64,000 nt of DNA from Streptomyces cacaoi (lineage in GTDB: Bacteria > Actinomycetota > Actinomycetes > Streptomycetales > Streptomycetaceae): the NCBI RefSeq assembly GCF_006539165.1, contig NZ_BJMM01000006.1:289870-353869 (forward strand). Direction: 5' to 3'. Positions 33,968-42,515 of the stretch are shown one piece after another (position 1 is the first letter of the stretch; every line of letters starts with the position of its first letter). The position numbers were made by a program, and so were the translations under genes. A model generated the notes under the pieces. The model made no database searches. It was not told where the DNA came from and saw only the letters and a list, made by a program, of their open reading frames with translations.

Positions 33968-34543
33968 TCAGGACTGCGCGGGCCGCCCGGTGAGCGCCTC
34001 CAGGCAGGGCTTCATCAGCTCGGCGATGCGTTCCGTGTCGGCCTCGCGCAGGACGTCCAGCTCCAGCAGGTGGCGTCCGATGGTGACGCCGAGCAGCGTG
34101 CTCACGGTCAGTGCGGCCCGCAGCTCGGCGTCCTCTGCTTCGATGGCGCCGCTGATCTGGTTGAGCTGCCGGGTGTTGGCGGCCTTGACCTGCTCGGCGG
34201 CTTCCGGGTGGGTCAGCATGGAGCGCAGCAGTGCCAGCGACGTGCCGGAGACCTCGCCCATCTTCACGCCGAGGATGCCCAGCAGCAGCTCGACCAGCTT
34301 CTCCTGGCCGCCTTCGTCGGCCTCCTGCGAGGAGACGGTGATGGCCCGGCGGAACAGCTCGTCCTTGCTGCCGAAGTGCTGCATGACGAGTGCGGGGTCG
34401 ACTTCGGCCCGGGTGGCCACCGCCCTGATCGTGGTGCGGTCGTAGCCCGACTCGGCGAACAGGGCGCGGGCCGCGGCGAGGATCCGCTCGGCGGTCCGTG
34501 CGCGCCGTTGGGAGCGGGGCACGGTCTGGGAATTTCGCGTCAC
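33968..34543 (-). CDS. TetR-family repressor
   Basis: A 191-residue TetR regulator. The N-terminal helix-turn-helix spans AERILAAARALFAESGYDRTTIRAVATRAEVDPALVMQHFGSKDELFRRAI; the rest is a ligand-binding helical domain. It starts with GTG 34543 and diverges from a DHA2-type MFS efflux gene 107 bp away. Repeats of GTTGAGCGAA in the gap are probable binding sites. The standard reading is a drug-responsive repressor of the pump. Confidence 0.88.
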   Translation of the reverse strand: MTRNSQTVPRSQRRARTAERILAAARALFAESGYDRTTIRAVATRAEVDPALVMQHFGSKDELFRRAITVSSQEADEGGQEKLVELLLGILGVKMGEVSGTSLALLRSMLTHPEAAEQVKAANTRQLNQISGAIEAEDAELRAALTVSTLLGVTIGRHLLELDVLREADTERIAELMKPCLEALTGRPAQS

Positions 34544-34560
34544 GGCACCACTCTACTCGC

Positions 34561-34640
34561 GTTCGCTCAACGGCTGTTGACCGGAGAAAGCCGCGCTCGT
34601 ACAGTCACTCATCGCATGTTGAGCGAAGTGTTGAGCGAAC
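34561..34640. promoter_or_regulatory. Repeated operator half-sites between TetR and MFS genes
   Basis: GTTCGCTCAAC (34561-34571) is the exact inverse of GTTGAGCGAAC (34630-34640); another direct copy GTTGAGCGAA lies at 34618-34627, 12 bp before the last. TCAAC-N4-GTTGA at 34567-34580 adds a small palindrome. The layout fits TetR autoregulation and control of the divergent pump gene. Confidence 0.65.
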
Positions 34641-34650
34641 GGAGTCGAGC

Positions 34651-36156
34651 GTGGCGACGACCACCACCACTTCCACCGCCGAGCGGACGGAGCTGACGCG
34701 CGTCCTGCCCGGCCTGCTGCTGGCGATGCTGCTGGCCCAGCTCGACGCGATGATCGTGAGCACCGCGCTGCCGACGGTCGTGGCGGAGCTGGGCGGGGTC
34801 AACCAGCTGTCGTGGGTAGTGACCGCCTACACGCTGGCCACGCTGGCCTCCACCCCGCTGTACGGAAAACTCGGCGACCTCTACAGCCGCAAGTGGACCC
34901 TGGTCTTCGCGCTCAGCGTGTTCCTGCTGGGGTCCGTGCTGAGCGGCCTGGCCCAGTCGATCGGCCAGCTGATCGCGTTCCGCGCACTACAGGGCATCGG
35001 CGCCGGCGGGCTCCTCGTCGGTGTCATCTCGATCATCGGCCGGCTGGCCACCCCGCGCGAGCGCGGCAGGTTCCAGAGCTTCATCGCCGCCCTCGGCGCC
35101 GTCGCGATGATCGGCGGGCCCCTCCTGGGCGGCTTCCTCACCGATGTCGCCTCCTGGCGCTGGGCGTTCCTCATCAACGTCCCGATCGGTGCCGTCGCAC
35201 TGTTCATCGTCCTCACCCGGCTCAGCCACGGGGGCAACAAGGTCGAGCACCGGATCGACTACCTCGGCGCGCTCGTCATCGCCTCGCTGGCCGTGGTGAT
35301 CGTCCTGGTCACCAGCTGGGGCGGGGTCGACTACGCCTGGGGCTCCCCGCAGATCATCGGCCTGGCGATCGCCGGCGTGGTGCTGCTGGCCGTGATGATC
35401 GCCGTGGAGCGCAAGGCCGCCGAACCCGTGCTGCCGCTGGGCCTGTTCAAGGTGCGCAACTTCACCGTCGCGCAGATCCTCACGTTCCTGGTCGGGTTCG
35501 CCATGTACAGCCTGATCGCGTTCCTGCCGCTCTACCAGCAGGCCGCACACGGCTACTCGGCCACCAGCAGCGGACTGCTCCTGCTGCCGATGCTCGGCGC
35601 GTCACTGGTGACCACCATGTACTCCGGCAAGCTGCTGACCAAGACCGACAACCACCGCACGATCCTCGTCGGCGGCGGCGCGCTGTTCGGCGGCGGCCTG
35701 CTGCTGATGCTGCTCGTGGACCAGAACACCAGCCCGTTCCTGTTCACCGCCTACACGATCGTCTTCGGGCTGGGCCTCGGTGTGCTGTTCCAGGTCACCG
35801 TGGTCACCGCGCAGAACAGCGTCGACCGCGTCAACATGGGCGTGGCGAGCAGCACTGTCACTTTCTCCCGGTCCATCGGCGGCTCGTTCGGCGTCGCCCT
35901 GTTCGGCGCCGTGTTCACCGGTCGGCTCCTCGACGGCCTCGCCAAGAGGCTCCCCGCCGACGAGTACGCCGAACTGCGCGGCTCGGCGGGCAAGCTCGAC
36001 CCCGACAACATGCGCGCGCTGTCCGCACCCGTCCATCGGGACTACGTGGTCTCGGTCGCCGACGCCACGCACAACCTGTTCCTGTGGGCCGCGCCGTTCG
36101 GCGTGCTCGCGTTCCTGATCGCCTTCTTCGTCCGCGCGGGCAAACCCGCGGAGTAG
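34651..36156 (+). CDS. MFS drug efflux transporter (DHA2/EmrB-QacA type)
   Basis: A 501-residue, roughly 14-helix transporter. LDAMIVSTALPTVVAELGG is the typical helix 1 motif D-like start; GKLGDLYSRKWT is the loop 2-3 motif, GIGAGGLLVGVISIIGRLATPRERG the motif C/antiporter region, and LGGFLTDVASWRWAFLINVPIGAVAL the DHA2 signature. GGAG lies seven bases before GTG 34651. It is paired with the divergent TetR gene and likely exports a toxic compound by proton antiport. Confidence 0.88.
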   Translation: MATTTTTSTAERTELTRVLPGLLLAMLLAQLDAMIVSTALPTVVAELGGVNQLSWVVTAYTLATLASTPLYGKLGDLYSRKWTLVFALSVFLLGSVLSGLAQSIGQLIAFRALQGIGAGGLLVGVISIIGRLATPRERGRFQSFIAALGAVAMIGGPLLGGFLTDVASWRWAFLINVPIGAVALFIVLTRLSHGGNKVEHRIDYLGALVIASLAVVIVLVTSWGGVDYAWGSPQIIGLAIAGVVLLAVMIAVERKAAEPVLPLGLFKVRNFTVAQILTFLVGFAMYSLIAFLPLYQQAAHGYSATSSGLLLLPMLGASLVTTMYSGKLLTKTDNHRTILVGGGALFGGGLLLMLLVDQNTSPFLFTAYTIVFGLGLGVLFQVTVVTAQNSVDRVNMGVASSTVTFSRSIGGSFGVALFGAVFTGRLLDGLAKRLPADEYAELRGSAGKLDPDNMRALSAPVHRDYVVSVADATHNLFLWAAPFGVLAFLIAFFVRAGKPAE

Positions 36157-36308
36157 TACGGCGATCTCCCCGGTGGTCCGGGGGCACCACGCCTTCCCTA
36201 GCATGATCACCGGCCTCGGCACAGACGGGGCACGGACAACAGCCCCGGAAACAGCAGGCGCTGGAGACGGGGAACTGCTCTCCCTCACTTCGATCAAGGT
36301 GACGCGAC

Positions 36309-37166
36309 ATGACGGACAGAGAAGTAGCGGTGGTCACGGGGACTTCCAGCGGGATCGGCCTGCACACCGCAATCGGCCTGGCCCACAAGGGACTCCACGT
36401 CGTCGCGACGATGCGGGACACCGAACGGGCCACCGCTCTGCGCACCGAGGCCGCACGCCAGGGCGTGGACCTGACGGTGCGAGCCCTGGACGTCACCGAC
36501 CACGACGCGGCCCGTGCCTGCCTGGACGGCGTGACAGCCGAGTTCGGGACGATCGACGTCCTCGTCAACAACGCCGGCAGCGCCGCCTTCGGCACGCTGG
36601 AGCAACTGAGCGACGCCGCCCTGCAAAAGCAGCTCGACGTCAACTACCTGGGCGTCGCCGCGCTCACGCGGCATGTGCTGCCGACGATGCGTGCCTCCGG
36701 CGCCGGGCGGATCGTCACGGTCACGAGCAACGGAGGGGCCATCGGCGAGCCGTTCCTGGACGCCTACTGCGCCTCGAAGTTCGCGGTCGAGGGTCTGATG
36801 CAGTCCCTCGCGCCCGTGGCCGCCCGGTTCGGTGTGCAGGTCAGCGTGGTCGAACCCGCATCCGTCGTGACCCACATGATGGACAACCTCGACACCGACG
36901 TGCTGGCCGTACCGGGCGACCCCTACCGTGACCTGGCGGACACCTTCTTCCAGTCGGCCGCCGCGCTCATGGCGAGCGGACAGGCGGCACAGGACGCTGC
37001 GGCGGTGGTGGTCGAGGCGGCGACGACGGACACCCCCCGGTTCCGCTGGCAGACCTCCGAGGCCGCCGTCGACTTCGTCGGACTGTCCCTCGCGGACCTG
37101 GACGGCAGCAAGGTGTTCGGCGCGATGTCCGCCCTGCTGGGAGAACCGGCGAAGGGCGAAGGCTAG
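36309..37166 (+). CDS. Short-chain dehydrogenase/reductase (SDR)
   Basis: A 285-residue SDR with TGTSSGIG, LVNNAG, a catalytic Ser in VTSNGG and YCASK. The extended C-terminus is like ketoreductase/oxidoreductase members of unknown substrate. AAGGTGA precedes the ATG. A short inverted repeat CTGTAC-CGA-GTACAG follows the stop (37167-37181) and may be a weak terminator. Nothing ties it clearly to either biosynthetic locus. Confidence 0.84.
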   Translation: MTDREVAVVTGTSSGIGLHTAIGLAHKGLHVVATMRDTERATALRTEAARQGVDLTVRALDVTDHDAARACLDGVTAEFGTIDVLVNNAGSAAFGTLEQLSDAALQKQLDVNYLGVAALTRHVLPTMRASGAGRIVTVTSNGGAIGEPFLDAYCASKFAVEGLMQSLAPVAARFGVQVSVVEPASVVTHMMDNLDTDVLAVPGDPYRDLADTFFQSAAALMASGQAAQDAAAVVVEAATTDTPRFRWQTSEAAVDFVGLSLADLDGSKVFGAMSALLGEPAKGEG

Positions 37167-37442
37167 CTGTACCGAGTACAGGCGTTGTCGACGGTGGGGC
37201 GAGCAGGGGTGGCCACACCGTGTCCAGGGTCTCGACGATCGCCTCGCCCTGAACCGCTCCGCTGGTCATCAGCGGGTGGTGGCGCACCGCGCCGCTCACT
37301 CACCGATACCCGTATGCGCATTTTGCGGCGTGTGTCCATACGGTTAGATTCATTTGCGTACCTTAGGGCGCGGTCGTACGCTCGGATCCAGAGGACACGG
37401 CACCGTTTCCCGACGGTGCGCGACCACGTAAGGGAAACGCGC

Positions 37443-38402
37443 ATGCCCATGGTCAACGCCGCGCTTGTGGAGTCCTTCGACGAGCCGCCGCACTTCCGCT
37501 CCGTCCCCGCCCCTGAGGCCGGCCCGGGCCAGGAACCGGTGGACGTCCTCGCCGTCGGCGTGCACCCCGCCACCCGCGGCATCGCCGCCGGCAAGCACTA
37601 CACAAGTCCCAAGAAGCTGCCCGCCCTGGCGGGTGCGGATGCTGTCGTCCGCCGGGCGGACGGCAGCCTCGGCTATGTGATGGTCATGGGCGCCGGATCC
37701 TTGGCCGAGCGCATCGTCGTCGATTCGGCCGCTGTCATCCCGGTCCCGGACGGAGCCGATCCGGCGCTGCTGGCCGCCACCATGAACCCCGCCCTGTCCT
37801 CATGGGCCGCGCTGCGCACCCGCGTCCCGTTCCAGGCCGGGCAGGCGGTCCTGGTGCACGGCGCGACCGGAAACGCCGGCTCGATGGCCGTCAAGGTCGC
37901 CAAGCACCTCGGCGCGGGGCGGGTGATCGCCGCCGGACGCAACCGCGCCCGCCTCGACGAACTCACCGCCGAGGGCGCGGACGACATCGTTCAGCTCACC
38001 CCCGACGAGGACGCCACCGCGGCCGCGCTCGCCGGGGCCGCCGCAGAAGTCGACGTGGTCCTCGACTACGTCTGGGGGCCGCCCACCGAACTCGCCATGC
38101 GTGCCGTCCTCGGAGCGCGTACCCAGCACACCCGTCTGCTCGACTGGGTACAGATCGGCGGCACGGGCGGTGATGCGATCACCCTGTCCGGGCACGCCCT
38201 GCGCTCCAACGCCTTCCGTGTTCTGGGCAGCGGCTTCGGCTCGGTGGAAACGCAGGTGATGCAACGGGAGTTCACCGAGCTCGTCGCCGCGATCGCCGCG
38301 GGCGGTATGGCCGTGCGCCCGCATCCGTTCCCGCTCGACCAGGTCGAGGCGGCCTGGGCCCACCAGGACGCACCCGGCGAGCGCACCGTCATCCTCCTGT
38401 GA
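37443..38402 (+). CDS. Medium-chain (zinc-independent type) alcohol dehydrogenase/quinone oxidoreductase
   Basis: A 319-residue MDR-family protein. It has VLVHGATGNAGSMAVKVAKHLGA as NADPH-binding motif and VLDYVWGPPTELAM following it; the structural zinc cysteines are absent, as in quinone oxidoreductases. The ATG at 37443 has AAGGGAA upstream. Substrate unknown; possibly a stress/catabolic reductase. The gene is followed by a decayed hydrolase. Confidence 0.82.
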   Translation: MPMVNAALVESFDEPPHFRSVPAPEAGPGQEPVDVLAVGVHPATRGIAAGKHYTSPKKLPALAGADAVVRRADGSLGYVMVMGAGSLAERIVVDSAAVIPVPDGADPALLAATMNPALSSWAALRTRVPFQAGQAVLVHGATGNAGSMAVKVAKHLGAGRVIAAGRNRARLDELTAEGADDIVQLTPDEDATAAALAGAAAEVDVVLDYVWGPPTELAMRAVLGARTQHTRLLDWVQIGGTGGDAITLSGHALRSNAFRVLGSGFGSVETQVMQREFTELVAAIAAGGMAVRPHPFPLDQVEAAWAHQDAPGERTVILL

Positions 38403-38598
38403 CACACACGCCGTCGGCTCGCCCTCGTCCCCCGGGCGTCGGCGGCATGCTCGACCACAGCGACCCCGGGCCGCCCTGCCTGCCCCCGTGCTCACACCTG
38501 TCGCGACGAAGCTCCCGCTTCTCGCACACCCACCGGCACGACCGCTTCACAACCCCGACGTGCCGAACCGCCTGCGCGGGGCACCACCCCGACGGCGC

Positions 38599-39051
38599 GG
38601 AGCCCGGATCGCGCTGTTCAGCCGCTGCCTGGGCGCGGACGCCACGCTGTTCGCGATGCAGCGGGCCCGCAGGAGTTCACGGACGTCCGCTGCCTGGTCG
38701 CATGCCGGCCGCTGTCGCCGCGCGCGGTTCTGGAGCGGACACTCGAACGGCACGGCACCCCGGCCGAGCGGATTAAGGAGCTGGACCGGCTGATCAGACT
38801 CCGCACCGGCTTCGGCCTCGACGAGATGTCCCCGGTCGAGACCGGCGCGGCCGGCAGCGTCCGGGTGCCGACGCTCGTCTACCAGGTCCACGACGACCTG
38901 ATGACACGGCCCGCCGACGTCCAGGCGATGTTCGACAACATCCCGATCGCTCGTCTGGGTTCACGGAACCACGCGCCGCTGGGACGGCTACCTGCACTTC
39001 CAGCGCGGACCCCGGGCAATCCTGGACTGGTTCGCCACCCACATGAAGTAG
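38599..39051 (+). pseudogene. Decayed alpha/beta hydrolase (frameshifted C-terminal part)
   Basis: Three frames must be joined to read the hydrolase. GARIALFSRCLGADATLFAMQR is in one frame (from ~38599); QEFTDVRCLVACRP through VPTLVYQVHDDLMTRPADVQAMFDN is in the next; and WDGYLHFQRGPRAILDWFATHMK with the stop at 39049-39051 is back in the first. These blocks follow the order of an alpha/beta hydrolase with an SRCxGA nucleophile elbow. The N-terminal half is missing. At least two frameshifts make it non-functional unless sequencing errors are involved. Confidence 0.7.
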
Positions 39052-39113
39052 CCCCGGCCCGCAACACCCGTACCGCAAAGGGGTGGAGGCATGCCCGGTC
39101 CAGAAGCTGGGGT

Positions 39114-39689
39114 TCAGCTCGTGGCCGAGTCCTTGGTCAGCGCGTCCATGAAGAGGTCGACGAGCGGCCGGGCCTGCTCTTCGGTCCCGTGCCGCACGGA
39201 ATAGGCGATTCCACCCATGAGGAGGAGGACATTGTCCGGGGCAACGTCCGTTCGCAGGCTTCCGTCCCGGGCGCCGGCCGCGAGGAGGGTGGCGACAGCG
39301 TCGGTGAGGAGCGCGCGGCTGTCGGAGTAGGGATCGATACCGGAGGCGATGACGGCGTTGAGGGCTTCGGACATTCCGCTCTTGGCCGTGGCGTAGTGGA
39401 TGAAGTGCTCCATCCACATCCGGGTGGCCTCGGCGGCCGGGTGCTGTGCGAGCAGGTCGTTGACCTTCCCGCACACCTGGGTGAGTTGGCGCCGGTAGGC
39501 GGCGTCGATGAGCACTTCCCGGGTCGGGAAGTGCCGGTAGAGCGTGCCGACACCGACGCCCGCCTGCTTGGCGATGGCAGCGGGTGCGGTGTCCAGCCCC
39601 TGCTCGGCGAAGACCTGCGCGGCGACCTCAAGCAGGCGCTCCCGGTTTTGCAGCGCGTCGCTCCTGGTGCGGCGGGGCGTGGCGGGCAT
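39114..39689 (-). CDS. TetR-family regulator
   Basis: A 191-residue TetR protein: the N-terminal DNA-binding domain reads RERLLEVAAQVFAEQGLDTAPAAIAKQAGVGVGTLYRHFPTREVLIDA, with a C-terminal ligand domain of the usual TetR_C type. It diverges from an SDR gene across a 99-bp gap with two GGAA-N4-TTCC sites, so it likely represses itself and that SDR. Confidence 0.88.
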   Translation of the reverse strand: MPATPRRTRSDALQNRERLLEVAAQVFAEQGLDTAPAAIAKQAGVGVGTLYRHFPTREVLIDAAYRRQLTQVCGKVNDLLAQHPAAEATRMWMEHFIHYATAKSGMSEALNAVIASGIDPYSDSRALLTDAVATLLAAGARDGSLRTDVAPDNVLLLMGGIAYSVRHGTEEQARPLVDLFMDALTKDSATS

Positions 39690-39724
39690 GGGGTTCCTTC
39701 GGTGTCGGACTCCGGTTGCTTTCC

Positions 39725-39761
39725 GGAATCTGTTCCGCTTAGCTTTAACGGAACGGATTCC
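39725..39761. promoter_or_regulatory. Two GGAA-N4-TTCC operators between TetR and SDR genes
   Basis: GGAATCTGTTCC (39725-39736) and GGAACGGATTCC (39750-39761) are near-palindromes and near-inverses of each other (one mismatch), spaced 25 bp apart in the divergent promoter region. They fit binding of a TetR dimer pair. Confidence 0.65.
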
Positions 39762-39788
39762 GCTATCACCCTACTTCAGGAGACCACC

Positions 39789-40640
39789 GTGCCCGTTCCC
39801 TCCGACAAGACCTCACGTCACTGGTTCGTCACCGGAGCCTCCGGTGGGCTGGGCCGCCATCTCACCGAGCACGCCCTCCGCAACGGTGACCGCGTGACGG
39901 CGACGGTCCGCCGCCCAGCAGCCCTGGACGGCCTGCGCGAGACGTACGGCGCCCGGCTGACCGTCGAGATCCTCGACCTCACGCGGCCGGCCGATGTGGA
40001 CGAGGTGACCGGCAGGACTCTCCGGTCCGGGCCGGTGGACATCGTGGTCAACAACGCCGGATACGCGGTGGTGGGCGCCGCCGAGGAAATGACCACCGAG
40101 CAGATGCGCGACCAGATCGAGGTTCTCCTGCTCGGGCCGATGGCGATCACCCGCGCCTTCCTCCAGCCGATGCGTGAGCAGGGCGGTGGCCGGATCATCC
40201 AGATCTCCAGCGTGGGCGGCCAGGTCGGTATCCCCACCCACAGCTCCTATCACGCGGGCAAGTGGGGGCTGGAGGGCTTCACCGAGAGCGTCAGCCGCGA
40301 GGTTTCCGACTTCAATGTTCACCTCACTTTGGTCGAGCCCGGCGCCACCCGTACCGGCTTCGCCTCGGCCCTGCAGTACACCACCGAGACGACCGTCTAC
40401 CGCGACACCGCCGTCGGCCGGACCCGGCACCACCTGGAAACCGCAGACGAGAACACCTTCACCGGCGACCCGGCCAAGCTCGCCGCCGCCATCTACGACA
40501 CCACCCGCCACCCGAGCCCGCCCTTGCGCCTGACCCTCGGTTCCGACGCCTATGGCGCAATCCACGTGGCACTCACCGAACGTCTCACCGCGCTCGAAAC
40601 TCAGAAGGCTCTCGCTGAATCCGTCGCCTTCACCCACTGA
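39789..40640 (+). CDS. Short-chain dehydrogenase/reductase (SDR)
   Basis: A 283-residue SDR: TGASGGLGRHLTEHAL cofactor site, VNNAGYAVVGAAEEM, catalytic Ser in QISSVGGQVG and YHAGKWGLEGF with the Tyr-Lys pair. AGGAG lies six bases before GTG 39789. It is divergent from and probably controlled by the TetR gene. The product looks like the common oxidoreductases induced with TetR partners; substrate unknown. Confidence 0.85.
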   Translation: MPVPSDKTSRHWFVTGASGGLGRHLTEHALRNGDRVTATVRRPAALDGLRETYGARLTVEILDLTRPADVDEVTGRTLRSGPVDIVVNNAGYAVVGAAEEMTTEQMRDQIEVLLLGPMAITRAFLQPMREQGGGRIIQISSVGGQVGIPTHSSYHAGKWGLEGFTESVSREVSDFNVHLTLVEPGATRTGFASALQYTTETTVYRDTAVGRTRHHLETADENTFTGDPAKLAAAIYDTTRHPSPPLRLTLGSDAYGAIHVALTERLTALETQKALAESVAFTH

Positions 40641-40734
40641 ACCGCCCCACTGGCACGCCCCGTCCGCAGACCTTGCCGCCCTCACGTCCTGCGCATCCCC
40701 ACAGCTTCGGCCTTCGGAAGTCCGACACGGCGTC

Positions 40735-40980
40735 TCATCCAGCACTCCCACGCGAACGCGTCAGATGTCGCCGGCAGATGAGGGCACACCCGAGAGCGAG
40801 GAACGCCTCGTGGGCATGTCGTGTATCCCTCAGCGGATGCGCAGCAGCGGAACCCATGTGCATGCGGGAACGGGCGTACCGGGCCCCAGCGTTGGGTGCC
40901 GAGTCCGGAGCCGTACTCGGTGCCACGGCAGGCGATCATCGCCCACAGCTCGTCTTCGACCGCAAGCCGATTCACGGCGC
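40735..40980 (-). pseudogene. IS5-type transposase C-terminal remnant
   Basis: On the minus strand one frame reads VNRLAVEDELWAMIACRGTEYGSGLGTQRW, like the RRG...LGxxRWVVER region of IS5-family transposases. A shifted frame then reads RHAHEAFLALGCALICRRHLTRS, the conserved C-terminal end of the same enzymes. The rest of the element and its terminal repeats are not recognisable. It is a dead fragment that marks past insertion. Confidence 0.6.
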
Positions 40981-41091
40981 CGTCCGGTGCGCGTGTTGCA
41001 TTCCGAGAACAAGGATGTGGTTGCGCGACCGCACGGATCACAACTCGCGGTATGAGAGAGGATCAGGCGAACTGTTGGGGGGAGGACCTTG

Positions 41092-41655
41092 ATGAACGTC
41101 ACCTTGCGGGTCCGCGCGACGCCGTCTGCCTCTGCGCTCTTCCTGCGTCCTTGGACTGACGACGACGTCGAGCCGCTGGTCGAGGCATATCGCGATCCGA
41201 CGTTGCGACGATGGACGACGCTTCCCGTGGAGACCATCGAGGATGCAGCGAAGTGGCTGGAGCTTCAGAGACGCGGCTGGGAGACCGGGGAACGGATGAG
41301 CTTCGCCGTATATCGAGGTCACTTCGGCGGTGGTGAGGGCCGACTGGCTGGCAACGTGGTCATGAAGCGGACCGGCTCCAGCCGGGAATCCGCAGAGGTC
41401 GGCTACTGGACGGCAGCCCACGCCCGAGGCCGAGGGGTGGCCTCGCGCGCTCTCGAAGCTCTCACCGGTTGGGCCTTCGACGTCTTCGCGGTCGAAGGGC
41501 TGGAACGTCTCGACCTGCTCCATCAGGTGGACAACCTCGCGTCGTGCCGGGTTGCGGAAAAGGCCGGATACGGGTTTCACCAGGTCCTTCCGGCTCAGCC
41601 GCCTTTCCCCGGGGAAGGCCACCTGCATATACGGCGGGCCGACGCTCCGACCTGA
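41092..41655 (+). CDS. GNAT-family N-acetyltransferase (RimJ/RimL-like)
   Basis: A 187-residue acetyltransferase. FLRPWTDDDVEPLVEAYRDP is the N-terminal motif of the RimJ/RimL group, VGYWTAAHARGRGVASRALEALTGWAF holds the acetyl-CoA pyrophosphate-binding loop, and NLASCRVAEKAGYGF is motif B. GGAGG six bases before ATG 41092 decides the start over the adjacent TTG. The target (peptide N-terminus, small amine or antibiotic) is unknown. Confidence 0.85.
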   Translation: MNVTLRVRATPSASALFLRPWTDDDVEPLVEAYRDPTLRRWTTLPVETIEDAAKWLELQRRGWETGERMSFAVYRGHFGGGEGRLAGNVVMKRTGSSRESAEVGYWTAAHARGRGVASRALEALTGWAFDVFAVEGLERLDLLHQVDNLASCRVAEKAGYGFHQVLPAQPPFPGEGHLHIRRADAPT

Positions 41656-42107
41656 TGCCGGTGAGGCGTTGCCTGCCCGCGTTGAAGCTGCATGATCCGA
41701 TCACGCGCTGCTGACGCCAGGGACCTGAATCACGGATGCCTTCTCAGTGGCTGTGGCCCGATGGTGGACGATCTTCGCGTGTCAGCGGCGAGCAGGGATA
41801 GGGATTGTGTGCGCAGTTCACGGAGTTCCTGGTTCGGTCTGTTCCGATTGAGCCAGCCGCTTCCTGAGCTTGGAGTTCTCCGCTGTGAGGCGCGTGACCT
41901 CGGCTTCGCGCGGGTCGGGGATTTCTCCGAGCCGCGTTCCGCTCCCGCTGCGTATCAGGCAACGGATCCATGCTGGAGAGTGCCGAGGGCCGCTCCGGTA
42001 CGGAGACGTCCCGTCGGCCGGATGTCCACCGGACATGGTCCGCACCTGGCGGCGGCCGGCGCGGAGCAGGCAGGCGGCTCCGCGCCCCTCGGAAGCCGGG
42101 CCGCAGG
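41656..42107. other. Gene-poor scar region
   Basis: No intact gene. On the minus strand around 41830-41930 a frame reads PREAEVTRLTAENSKLRKRLAQSEQT, like the heptad-rich segment of mobile-element accessory or transposase proteins, but it is too short to assign. The surroundings look like rearranged DNA between clusters. Confidence 0.35.
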
Positions 42108-42416
42108 CATGTCGAGGGCGGAGGCGATGACTCGGGGCTGGGAGGTCGAGCTGTAACGTCCGGCCGCGTCGTCGGACTTGGGGACGTGGGTCATCAGGGC
42201 GGCATCAGAGTAGATGTGGTCCAGCAACTCGTCGCCGGGCTCGGTGGGCGTGGTCAGGGAACGGCCGCTGGAGTAGTAGCCGCAGGGCAGGAACAGATGC
42301 CTCGGTACCGTGGCGAAGGTCCGCTCCACCGCGCTGGTGCGGATCGCACCGCGCTCACGCAGGGCAGCGGCGTCGGCGGCTTCTTGATCGTCCTTGATCG
42401 TCGATCCCGCGCCCAC
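42108..42416 (-). pseudogene. Truncated protein-L-isoaspartate methyltransferase-like gene (N-terminal fragment)
   Basis: About 100 residues are readable: LRERGAIRTSAVERTFATVPRHLFLP near the start and YSSTSQPRVIASALDM at the end match the N-terminal substrate/SAM region of PCMT-family proteins, including those paired with FxLD-type lanthipeptides. The methyltransferase core after this point is missing and replaced by low-similarity sequence. I see no partner lanthipeptide genes nearby, so this is a remnant. Confidence 0.6.
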
Positions 42417-42515
42417 AGTGCCTGCGGGGCACGTGCCGGGGCGATGGGGCGATCAGCCGGGTGCAGGGTGGGGCCGAACTCCCGGTCGGCGGCCGGGAGT
42501 TCCCGGATGTCGCGC

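Noticed and set aside
41818..42045. Heptad-rich minus-strand frame as an intact transposase gene
   Set aside because: Too short, no catalytic domain and no terminal repeats; treated as part of the scar region.
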